Shown here: one piece after another, positions 6,748-12,498 of the stretch
Layout: the number at the start of each line of letters is the position of its first letter
Position numbering within the stretch: the first letter of the stretch is position 1
IMG/VR virus record: IMGVR_UViG_3300042520_002820
Location: 1 to 21,550 of that record
DNA length: 21,550 nt
Source of the DNA: a virus
Reading direction: 5' to 3' (one strand)
Program-made: the position numbers and the translations under genes
The notes under the pieces: generated by a model
Told to the model about the DNA's origin: nothing
The model's database searches: none
The model's input: the letters and a program-made list of their open reading frames with translations, nothing else

Positions 6748-7125
6748 ATGCCTCAGCCTGCGACTCTGGAAGCGCTCACCCACACCTGTGACGAGATCTA
6801 CAAACGTGACGGCTACGTCCGCTGGGCTGAAGTCGCTTCCATCCATGGCATCTCCCGCCAGGCTGTCCACGCTCGCATCAAGGATGCCGTTGCGCAAGGC
6901 TCCCTCTCCCCCGAGGACGTTGCCCGCTGGCAATCCATGTCCTCCCGGGCCGCCCTCGCCCGCCACCGCCGCGACACCCAGGAACTGCACCGCCGCTTAC
7001 GCTTAGACATCCAGTTGACTGTGGATAACTACACCTGGCTTGATTCTCAGTGCGCCAGTCGCAGCTGCACCCGTACAGATATTGTGAATGGTCTGTTAAA
7101 CAAGGAAAGGCAGGCACTTGGTTGA
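6748..7125 (+). CDS. HTH plus ribbon-helix-helix DNA-binding protein
   Basis: The 125-residue protein seems to join two DNA-binding units. Residues 27-49 (AEVASIHGISRQAVHARIKDAV) form a helix-turn-helix. Residues 84-121 fit a ribbon-helix-helix pattern: a strand LDIQLTV, a helix YTWLDSQCASRS, a Thr-Arg-Thr-Asp turn, and a second helix IVNGLLNKERQAL. A basic linker (RAALARHRRDTQELHRRLR) joins them. It is probably a regulator, placed between the sigma gene and the clamp promoter. The symmetric AGGTTG-A-CAACCT at 7169-7181, just downstream, is a candidate operator, but nothing here proves binding. Confidence 0.65.
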   Translation: MPQPATLEALTHTCDEIYKRDGYVRWAEVASIHGISRQAVHARIKDAVAQGSLSPEDVARWQSMSSRAALARHRRDTQELHRRLRLDIQLTVDNYTWLDSQCASRSCTRTDIVNGLLNKERQALG

Positions 7126-7168
7126 ATCCATGATGCTGTGCATTGACAGCCTGTGACCAGCCCGAGAT

Positions 7169-7201
7169 AGGTTGACAACCTGCGCAGCTCATGTATAGAA
7201 T
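7169..7201 (+). promoter_or_regulatory. promoter with symmetric -35 before the clamp
   Basis: TTGACA (7172-7177), an 18-base spacer, TAGAAT (7196-7201). The -35 box is inside the perfect inverted repeat AGGTTG-A-CAACCT (7169-7181). Another TTGACA lies at 7143-7148. Downstream, CAACGGAGCC...GTAGAC resembles the leader at 9486-9510. The 164 bases from 7126 to 7289 hold no other feature that I can support. Confidence 0.7.
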
Positions 7202-7289
7202 GAAGGTTCACCAACAACGGAGCCTGCCCACGTAGACAGCCCCTGTCGCACCCTTTGTTGCACCCCGACCCTTCCACTTGTACACCCCC

Positions 7290-7373
7290 ATGAATACAAC
7301 TATTTCCAGTCCCGAGCAAACAGCAGACATGTCCGCTAATCAAGAGCAAAAAAACGTTTATCCTTCCTGCTGA
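7290..7373 (+). other. 27-codon frame, probable N-terminal part of the clamp
   Basis: ATG at 7290 opens a frame (MNTTISSPEQTADMSANQEQ...) that ends at TGA 7371-7373, five bases before the ATG at 7378. In the clamp frame the bases just upstream of 7378 translate as SKKTFILPADI, which looks like a normal clamp start strand but has no start codon after the stop at 7291. The two frames would join at the A7 run (7348-7354) if one A were absent or skipped. Confidence 0.5.
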
Positions 7374-7377
7374 CATT

Positions 7378-7956
7378 ATGTATATTGCCGCCCAGTTTGC
7401 TTCGCAAGACTCGTTTAAAGGCATTCTTACTGGCATTTCAATCAAGCCATGTGTTACCACAGCCGACAGCGCACTGACACCCATCGAAATTTGCTCAACA
7501 GACGGCCATCGAATGTTCCGCTGCAGAATACCAGTTGCCGAAAAGGAATTCCCTCTTGACAGACATATTGTGGTAAATGCTGCAGCATTCAAGAAAAAAG
7601 TAGCTAAGGCAAGTACTATTCATCTCTCCGCGTATAATGGCGTGGAAATGGCTAACTTCTTCGGTCACAAGGCTGAGCTTATAAGTAGCGTACCTTACAC
7701 AACGTTAGACGGGGACTACCCAAACTATAATCAGCTTTGGCCCGATACTTTTACGAACCAACCAGGCGAGTCTATTACATTCAATGCGGGCTATCTCGCG
7801 TCTTTCCTGAAAGAAGTTCAAGCCTTCTCAAGTAATTCTAACGTCACAATGAATTGTAATCTCGCAACAACACCTTTAACGTTCTCTGCTACACATCATC
7901 TCTATTCAGACGTAACTCTTGAGTACCTGTTAATGCCGGTTCAGATCCGCCGCTAA
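7378..7956 (+). CDS. DNA polymerase sliding clamp (DnaN-like), short
   Basis: This is likely the processivity clamp for phage DNA synthesis. The 192-residue frame shows clamp features: a first helix with AAQFASQDSFKGILTGI, then the strand pair IEICSTDGHRMFRCRIPV with the conserved TDGHR. The later segment YPNYNQLWP is followed by the C-terminal strand LEYLLMPVQIRR, similar to the bacterial clamp ending with MP. Bacterial clamps have about 370 residues in three domains; here only about two domains are seen. The true start is probably the ATG at 7290 with a frame change at an A7 run, giving about 221 residues. The gene is AT-richer than the methyltransferase that follows. Confidence 0.75.
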   Translation: MYIAAQFASQDSFKGILTGISIKPCVTTADSALTPIEICSTDGHRMFRCRIPVAEKEFPLDRHIVVNAAAFKKKVAKASTIHLSAYNGVEMANFFGHKAELISSVPYTTLDGDYPNYNQLWPDTFTNQPGESITFNAGYLASFLKEVQAFSSNSNVTMNCNLATTPLTFSATHHLYSDVTLEYLLMPVQIRR

Positions 7957-7958
7957 CC

Positions 7959-7975
7959 GATTCCCGAACCAGTCA
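7959..7975 (+). repeat. 17-bp direct repeat, copy 1
   Basis: GATTCCCGAACCAGTCA directly after the clamp stop, identical to 9848-9864. The pair brackets the methyltransferase, a promoter and a small gene. Confidence 0.95.
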
Positions 7976-7997
7976 CGTAGCGACCAGCATCCGCCCG

Positions 7998-9431
7998 ATG
8001 TTCAACGCTGATTTCTACCCCACTCCGCCCGACGTGGCGGCCACCATGTTGGACCCGCTTGAGCTGCGCAGCCGAGTGGTGGTCGAGCCCTCCGCCGGTA
8101 GCGGCAACCTGGTGAGCGAGTGCTTGGCCCGTGGCGCTGCTGAGGTGCTCTGCTGTGAACCTGAACCGCAGCTCCGAGCGATCCTTGCGGCGATCACAGG
8201 CAGCCGCCTGATCGGCAGTGACTGGCTGGCTGTCACGGGAGATCAGATCAGCCACGTAGACGTGATTTGCATGAATCCGCCGTTCTCAGCGGACGAGGCC
8301 CACATCCTGCACGCCTGGGCCATTGCCCCACCGGGTTGCGAAATCGTAGCGCTGGCCAACTGGAACACGATCAGCGGTAAGTACCGTGGCCTACAGCTCC
8401 AACTGGCGAAGCTCACCGAGGCCTATGGCAGCAGTGAGCACCTAGGCGAGTGCTTTGCGGACTCCGAGCGCCCCACCCGCGTCTCAGTCGGAATGGTCCG
8501 CCTCACTAAGCCAGGCCAACGTGTAAGCGGCGCTGATGAGTTCGACGGTTTCTTCCTCGGCCCTGATGACATCGAGGCCCAGGGTGAGGGGATCATCCCC
8601 TACCGCCGCAGCCGCGACATCGTAAATCGTTACGTCGAGGCCTGCCGCATCTTCGATGAGCAGGTGGCGGCCGGCGTGCGGTTGCGCAGCGTGCTGGATG
8701 GCTTCTTCGGCAAGGACCTAGGCCTGCAGGTGACCGTCGAAGGCCAGGCCGTCACCCGCAACCGGTTCCGCAAGGATCTGCAGAAGGCCGCCTGGAGACA
8801 TGTGTTCGACGAATTCCTGCCGCAGCAGATGGCCACCAGCCAGCTGGCGCGGGACATCAATCGATTCGTAGAGGAGCAGTCGAAGATCCCATTCACGGAG
8901 CGCAACATTTACCGGATGCTGCAAATCGTCTCTGGCACCCAGGAGCAGCGGATCGACCGTGCAGTGGAGGAAGCGATCGATAGCCTCACCCGCTACACCA
9001 CGGAGAATCGCTACGGCGTCGAGGGCTGGGTCACGAACAGCGGCTACATGCTGAATCAGCGGTTCATTCGCGGTCACCTGGCAGAGCTTGCATGGAGTGA
9101 CCCCAGCAAGGTGCGGCTACAGACCCACGGCGGCCAGTGGGATGAGATTCAAGATCTGATCAAAGCCCTGTGCTTCATCACTGGCAGCGCTATCGACAAA
9201 ATGCGCTCCCCCGAGAACGTAAACGCCAACAGCTACGAGCCCGGCATGTGGTACGACTGGGGCTTTTTCCTGTTCCGCCCCTACAAAAAAGGCACCGTCC
9301 ATTTTCAGTTCAAGGATCCGGAACACTGGGCGGCCCTGAACGCCCGCTATGCCCGTATCAAAGGTCAGGTATTACCGGAGCAGCTCCGGCGTAAACCCCA
9401 GACGCGCCGACAGCCGCCCGTTGCGGCTTAA
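7998..9431 (+). CDS. adenine-type DNA methyltransferase with DUF4942-like C-terminus
   Basis: The 477-residue protein starts with DFYPTPPDVAATM, then the AdoMet motif VVVEPSAGSGNL (27-38) and catalytic motif NPPF (93-96), the arrangement of N6-adenine amino-methyltransferases. The C-terminal two thirds contain RNIYRMLQIVSG and end with PYKKGTVHFQFKDPEHWAALNARYARIKGQVLP, a pattern I associate with DUF4942. It probably methylates phage DNA to resist host restriction, and no partner nuclease is visible. The gene is clearly GC-richer than the clamp before it and lies between 17-bp direct repeats, both signs of separate acquisition. Start at the ATG at 7998, with no Shine-Dalgarno. Confidence 0.8.
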   Translation: MFNADFYPTPPDVAATMLDPLELRSRVVVEPSAGSGNLVSECLARGAAEVLCCEPEPQLRAILAAITGSRLIGSDWLAVTGDQISHVDVICMNPPFSADEAHILHAWAIAPPGCEIVALANWNTISGKYRGLQLQLAKLTEAYGSSEHLGECFADSERPTRVSVGMVRLTKPGQRVSGADEFDGFFLGPDDIEAQGEGIIPYRRSRDIVNRYVEACRIFDEQVAAGVRLRSVLDGFFGKDLGLQVTVEGQAVTRNRFRKDLQKAAWRHVFDEFLPQQMATSQLARDINRFVEEQSKIPFTERNIYRMLQIVSGTQEQRIDRAVEEAIDSLTRYTTENRYGVEGWVTNSGYMLNQRFIRGHLAELAWSDPSKVRLQTHGGQWDEIQDLIKALCFITGSAIDKMRSPENVNANSYEPGMWYDWGFFLFRPYKKGTVHFQFKDPEHWAALNARYARIKGQVLPEQLRRKPQTRRQPPVAA

Positions 9432-9444
9432 TCACCCAGGGAGG

Positions 9445-9474
9445 TTGACAGACTCCAGCAACCGTGTCTAAGAT
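9445..9474 (+). promoter_or_regulatory. sigma-70-type promoter after the methyltransferase
   Basis: TTGACA (9445-9450), an 18-base spacer, TAAGAT (9469-9474). The -35 box is inside GGAG-N9-CTCC. It matches the 4674 promoter in the GTGTCTAAGATCGAA region. The leader (9475-9615) then has AAAGGAG (9489-9495) before an ATG-TAG at 9503-9508, and the TCTTCTACTACC motif at 9589-9600. Confidence 0.7.
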
Positions 9475-9502
9475 CGAAGCAACCAAGCAAAGGAGCCAGC
9501 TT

Positions 9503-9508
9503 ATGTAG
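9503..9508 (+). other. start-stop element (ATGTAG) with Shine-Dalgarno
   Basis: ATG followed at once by TAG, 7 bases after AAAGGAG, one of very few good Shine-Dalgarno sequences in the window. The 7172 promoter leader has the parallel GGAGCCTGCCCACGTAG. It may let a ribosome dwell in the leader; function unknown. Confidence 0.3.
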
Positions 9509-9615
9509 ACCAAGACCCTCCAGGCCGTACAGCATCAACGGTTGGCATCTGTACAGTTCCGAGCTTTGCGTCAACCAATTCACAAACCTCTTCTACTACC
9601 CACCTTTTTCTGATC

Positions 9616-9819
9616 ATGTCTTCTTACGTCCACACTTTTGAAGTACGCCTTCAATTGGAATCCCCTTTTGAAACGTTCGATAGTGCCTTGAGTGATTTTA
9701 TCAACAAATATTCAGACCAGGAAATCAGAGACAGGTTGCTTGAGGGCAGGGACGTGTCTTCTCTACTGAGATATGCCGTGCATGCCGAGACCTTTGATGA
9801 ATCAGACACGGATTTTTGA
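9616..9819 (+). CDS. small acidic hypothetical protein, 67 aa
   Basis: No family recognised. The protein starts with a likely beta strand (HTFEVRLQLESP) and continues as two acidic helices (DSALSDFINKYSDQEIRDRLLEG), ending HAETFDESDTDF. It is AT-richer than the methyltransferase. It has its own promoter at 9445 and a long leader that shares CTACTACCCACC and GATCATG with the dNMP kinase leader. It is the last gene inside the 17-bp repeat bracket. Small acidic phage proteins often bind host proteins, but nothing specific shows that here. Confidence 0.55.
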   Translation: MSSYVHTFEVRLQLESPFETFDSALSDFINKYSDQEIRDRLLEGRDVSSLLRYAVHAETFDESDTDF

Positions 9820-9847
9820 CAGTTGCTTTTTCGACTCCTGTTCAACT

Positions 9848-9864
9848 GATTCCCGAACCAGTCA
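9848..9864 (+). repeat. 17-bp direct repeat, copy 2
   Basis: GATTCCCGAACCAGTCA, identical to 7959-7975. Its last A is the first base of the ATG at 9864. Confidence 0.95.
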
Positions 9865-10013
9865 TGCCCCAACCTTCCCACGTCTGCGGCTTCCTGCTGG
9901 CCCTTGCCTTTACCGGCTGGGCCCTCCATCAGGCTCGCATCACCCCGTCCACATTCCCCAGCCAAGAGCACCGCGCTGTCACCGCTGTCACCGCGCCCCC
10001 AGTCCACCAGTAA
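9864..10013 (+). CDS. small protein with N-terminal hydrophobic segment, 49 aa
   Basis: The frame from the ATG at 9864 encodes MPQPSHVCGFLLALAFTGWALHQ, then a polar tail rich in Pro, Thr and Val. The hydrophobic stretch (about residues 8-19) could be a membrane anchor or a signal peptide; there is no clear lipobox. The start coincides with the end of the 17-bp repeat. A longer frame opening at 9816 would overlap the previous gene. Short length and composition keep confidence low. Confidence 0.35.
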   Translation: MPQPSHVCGFLLALAFTGWALHQARITPSTFPSQEHRAVTAVTAPPVHQ

Positions 10014-10031
10014 CTGCACCTTTTCCCACAC

Positions 10032-10043
10032 TCATCTATTACA
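10032..10043 (+). promoter_or_regulatory. TCATCTATTACA leader motif
   Basis: Ten of 12 bases match TCATCTACTACC. It lies 7 bases before the ATG at 10051 in a stretch with almost no G and no Shine-Dalgarno. Confidence 0.4.
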
Positions 10044-10050
10044 AACCGCA

Positions 10051-10398
10051 ATGACCGCAACCGTTTCCCGCGTCCGCATGTATAAGCCCACTGGCGACAT
10101 CGGCAAACGCTTACAAGAGGCCTACCAACTGCAGGCCGACATCGCCGCTCTCGAAGATAAGCTAAAAGTGCATCGTGATTTTATACTCATGCACATGGAA
10201 GAGAAAGCACTTGACAAGATACAGCTTAACGACATCATTGTTTACAGAAGAATCCGCCACAAGTGGAGCTACTCTATTGCCACACGCAATGAGATGCTGA
10301 AACTACAAACCACCCAAGAATACGAACAGGCCGAGGGCATCGCCACCGATACCCCGCGTGTTTACATTGCTCTCACTCATAAGGGGGCCCAGAAGTGA
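10051..10398 (+). CDS. hypothetical helical protein, 115 aa
   Basis: No named family recognised. Residues 13-55 are a probable long coiled helix (IGKRLQEAYQLQADIAALEDKLKVHRDFILMHMEEKALD), followed by a beta-type section (KIQLNDIIVYRRIRHKWSY). This layout, a helical stalk then a short strand region, resembles small phage Gam-like or host-takeover proteins only in the most general way. The start at 10051 follows the leader motif. The stop overlaps the next ATG (TGATG), so the next two genes are likely co-translated with it. Confidence 0.6.
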   Translation: MTATVSRVRMYKPTGDIGKRLQEAYQLQADIAALEDKLKVHRDFILMHMEEKALDKIQLNDIIVYRRIRHKWSYSIATRNEMLKLQTTQEYEQAEGIATDTPRVYIALTHKGAQK

Positions 10399-10829
10399 TG
10401 ACTGATTCAGCAAGAGCCCGACGCATCAGCGACCTGATCGAAGAATCCGTTTATGGCCCTAGAGGAGCAGAAACCCCTCCCTGTGCAAACGCATGGGAAG
10501 TTTCCAAACTGATTGCTTCACTAGAGGCCCGCCTGGAAGCGCTAGAGGCCATCCCACAACCCCCCATCTCAATGGCACAGGCCCCCGAGAGCGCCACGAA
10601 AGAGCAGTCGAGCCCATGGCGAGATCCTCGTTTATATCCGAAAGAGATCTCAGACGGGCAGTACATAGAAGCTGCTCGCCTGGCCGTTCAGTACCTGGGT
10701 CATATCAGCATTGCTGAGACACCCTACGTTGAGCGCACTGACGACGATCTGGGCGCCTATGTTAGTGCTCAGATCTGGGTCCCTAAATGGCATGGAACTT
10801 CCTCTCTGATCACTAATTCCACACCATGA
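10398..10829 (+). CDS. hypothetical protein, 143 aa
   Basis: No family recognised. A central helix with heptad-like spacing (AWEVSKLIASLEARLEALEAI, about 33-53) is followed by a Pro-rich linker and a segment QYIEAARLAVQYLGHISIAETPYVERTDDDLGAYVSAQIWVP. The ATG at 10398 overlaps the preceding stop (TGATG); a GTG three bases earlier is less likely. The stop overlaps the next gene as ATGA. These chained overlaps suggest one mRNA for 10051-11548. Confidence 0.55.
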   Translation: MTDSARARRISDLIEESVYGPRGAETPPCANAWEVSKLIASLEARLEALEAIPQPPISMAQAPESATKEQSSPWRDPRLYPKEISDGQYIEAARLAVQYLGHISIAETPYVERTDDDLGAYVSAQIWVPKWHGTSSLITNSTP

Positions 10830-11548
10830 CCACCACCACCCTCACCAGGAACACCGACCTCCTTAAACAGGGAGTCCACGAACACATCACGGCGGATGTC
10901 GTCGTCCAGGGTAAGTACTGGTCAGACGGCAAAGGCTGCTTCATCGGGTGCCTGACTTATTCAGACGACCCCACTCCTGCTGTGGAGCGATTTGGGCTCA
11001 CTGAGTGCATTCTTCGCATTGCGGAACACATCTTTGAATCTCTTCCGCTTGAGGAAGCTAAGCAATTCTTCTTCGACTTTCCCGGCGCTGTGGCTACGGA
11101 CGGTAAAGACCTCTCCTTGATCCATTGGGCCTTCCTCGGTGAAACCCTAAGGAATCTCCCTCCTCAGCGGCCCGAAATCCAGGCCGTTATTGACCCAGTT
11201 ATTGATGGCATGGATTTACTGGCTTCTGGCAGCGTCTGGGAGAAAGGCACCCGTGCCGCCGCCAGTGACGCCGCCAGGGCCGCCTATGCCGCCTCCTGTG
11301 CCGCCGGTGACGCCGCCGGTAACGCCGGTAACGCCGCCTGGGCCGTCAGTGACGCCGCCGGTGTCGCCGCCGGTGACGCTGCCAGTGACGGCGTCTGGGC
11401 CGCCACCATGGCCGTCGACATGGCCTACTGCCGTGCCGCCGAAACTCGCCGGCAGCGGGAATCCCTGTTGCGGCTCATTCGAGAGGCGCCTGTTGTGACC
11501 CCTTCCCCCAGCCCGAGGAAGGCCCCCGAGGGCGACCTGGGAGAGTAG
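10826..11548 (+). CDS. protein with Ala-rich degenerate repeats, 240 aa
   Basis: The first about 130 residues are an ordinary-looking domain (GCFIGCLTYSDDPTPAVERFG, then HIFESLPLEEAKQFFFDFPGAV). This is followed by a low-complexity region at about 139-198 built from short units such as AASDAARAAYAAS and GDAAGNAGNAAWAVSDAAG. Similar Ala/Asp/Gly-rich repeat tails occur in phage hypothetical proteins. The DNA there repeats GCCGCC(A/G)GTGACGCC. I cannot give a function. The tail would form an Ala-rich helix. Overlaps the previous stop as ATGA. Confidence 0.6.
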   Translation: MTTTTLTRNTDLLKQGVHEHITADVVVQGKYWSDGKGCFIGCLTYSDDPTPAVERFGLTECILRIAEHIFESLPLEEAKQFFFDFPGAVATDGKDLSLIHWAFLGETLRNLPPQRPEIQAVIDPVIDGMDLLASGSVWEKGTRAAASDAARAAYAASCAAGDAAGNAGNAAWAVSDAAGVAAGDAASDGVWAATMAVDMAYCRAAETRRQRESLLRLIREAPVVTPSPSPRKAPEGDLGE

Positions 11549-11560
11549 TAGCTGCTGCCC

Positions 11561-11579
11561 GCCGGGAGCCCATCCCGGC
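11561..11579 (+). promoter_or_regulatory. intergenic stem-loop
   Basis: GCCGGGA, loop GCCCA, TCCCGGC: a perfect 7-bp stem between the stop at 11548 and the ATG at 11605. The downstream AATTTATT is not a clean T run, so termination is uncertain; it may be a leader or mRNA-stability element. Confidence 0.45.
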
Positions 11580-11604
11580 AATTTATTCAATCGCAGTTCC
11601 CACC

Positions 11605-11847
11605 ATGAGCAAATCCCAAATCCCATCAGATTTGGTCTGTTTCGTTCCCTTCGACGAAGCCGACAAAGACCTCGCCAACGCCTGCCGCGAATGGATTAAA
11701 GGGTGTAGCTGCGCTCCACCAGATTCGCCGCAGGAATGCACGGCCTGCACCAATGCCTTTCTGAACGCTGTGCTCACACGAGCCAAAAACCACGGACTAG
11801 AGATTGGCGCCAATGCCATCTGGGCAGACGGCTGCTACGACGTGTAG
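11605..11847 (+). CDS. small Cys-rich hypothetical protein, 80 aa
   Basis: Five Cys are clustered in about 20 residues: C28, KG, C33-S-C35, then ECTAC (about 44-47), with one more near the C-terminus. This could bind zinc, though the spacing does not match a classic ribbon. The N-terminal half is acidic. No family recognised. Starts after a G-poor stretch without Shine-Dalgarno, 25 bases after a stem-loop, and ends 12 bases before the next gene. Confidence 0.5.
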   Translation: MSKSQIPSDLVCFVPFDEADKDLANACREWIKGCSCAPPDSPQECTACTNAFLNAVLTRAKNHGLEIGANAIWADGCYDV

Positions 11848-11859
11848 TACTGAACAATC

Positions 11860-12162
11860 ATGTACCTAGACGAGATGCTGCAACTGCTGAACGAAGGTCC
11901 CAATCGCCTCGTTCAAAACAACAACATAAAGGAGAGCCCCAACACCATGTTGGTGCCCGTCAAAATCGCAACACAATTCAGTGACGCCTTTGCCGCCTTA
12001 CTCAAAGCCTTTTCCGCCTTCCAATCCTCTCCCAACTATGCAGAGCCCTGGTGGCCCCTAGACGTGACCGACACCAGCGGCTCCTTCGGCCGCTTCGTCT
12101 GGGTCAACTCCGATGAGTGTGGCTGGGGCCACTGCTACTGGGAGGATGACGACAATGCTTGA
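11860..12162 (+). CDS. hypothetical protein, 100 aa
   Basis: No family recognised. A first helix (MYLDEMLQLLNEGPNRLVQ) is followed by FSDAFAALLKAFSAFQSSP and then an aromatic, acidic C-terminus with Trp pairs (AEPWWPLD, GWGHCYWEDDDNA). An internal ATG at 11947 preceded by AAGGAGAG (11928-11935) could give a shorter 71-residue product. The aromatic end suggests a packing or binding surface. The stop overlaps the following gene by 8 bases. Confidence 0.5.
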   Translation: MYLDEMLQLLNEGPNRLVQNNNIKESPNTMLVPVKIATQFSDAFAALLKAFSAFQSSPNYAEPWWPLDVTDTSGSFGRFVWVNSDECGWGHCYWEDDDNA

Positions 12163-12373
12163 ACCTGTCACCCCCGCCCCCATGCCCACCTACACCATCC
12201 TCACCGTCGATCGGTACGGCCACTGGACCGATTACCTCGGTCCCGGTGACAACACCTGGCCCTCTACCACAGCTGCCACTCAAGCCATCACCGAACTGGA
12301 AGCCATCGGCTTCACCGGCCCCTGGGCCATCGTGCAGACCAGCACCCTGCCATTCCGCGACCTTGTTGCGTAA
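12155..12373 (+). CDS. hypothetical protein, 72 aa
   Basis: No family recognised. A beta-rich pattern is visible (YTILTVDRYGHWTDYLGPGDNTWPS, then a helix TAATQAITELEAIG, and WAIVQTSTLPF). This resembles a single small alpha/beta domain. Alternative starts are at 12146 and 12182; 12155 gives an 8-base overlap with the previous gene. The stop is followed by the promoter at 12399. Confidence 0.5.
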   Translation: MLEPVTPAPMPTYTILTVDRYGHWTDYLGPGDNTWPSTTAATQAITELEAIGFTGPWAIVQTSTLPFRDLVA

Positions 12374-12398
12374 TAAAGCGCAACCAAGACGGGATAGG

Positions 12399-12427
12399 TT
12401 GACACCCTGACCAAATCCCGCTACGTT
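12399..12427 (+). promoter_or_regulatory. probable promoter before the DUF932 gene
   Basis: TTGACA (12399-12404), a 17-base spacer, TACGTT (12422-12427), a weaker -10. The upstream GATAGGTTGACA is identical to that at the clamp promoter. CGGGAT (12390-12395) and ATCCCG (12415-12420) form inverted arms around the -35 box. Confidence 0.55.
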
Positions 12428-12441
12428 TTGAAAGTCCCCAC

Positions 12442-12471
12442 CCCAGGGGTGCGCCTGGGTCACCAACGCAC
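12442..12471 (+). repeat. 30-nt hairpin repeat, copy 1
   Basis: CCCAGG-GGTGCG-CCTGGG (6-bp stem) followed by TCACCAACGCAC. It matches 13609-13638 at 28 of 30 positions. The two copies flank the DUF932 gene. Confidence 0.9.
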
Positions 12472-12483
12472 AGTCCTCTCTTC

Positions 12484-12495
12484 TCATCTACTACC
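12484..12495 (+). promoter_or_regulatory. TCATCTACTACC leader motif before the DUF932 gene
   Basis: Exact motif, 3 bases before the ATG at 12499. It follows the 12442 hairpin with only a pyrimidine-rich G-poor stretch between. Confidence 0.5.
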
Positions 12496-12498
12496 ACC

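Noticed and set aside
7347-7355. Classic -1 slippery heptamer A-AAA-AAC in the 7290 frame
   Set aside because: A -1 shift does not lead into the clamp frame; a +1 or -2 change is needed, so I do not call standard -1 frameshifting.
7998-9431. Restriction-modification system
   Set aside because: Only a methyltransferase is visible; no restriction nuclease or specificity subunit lies nearby.
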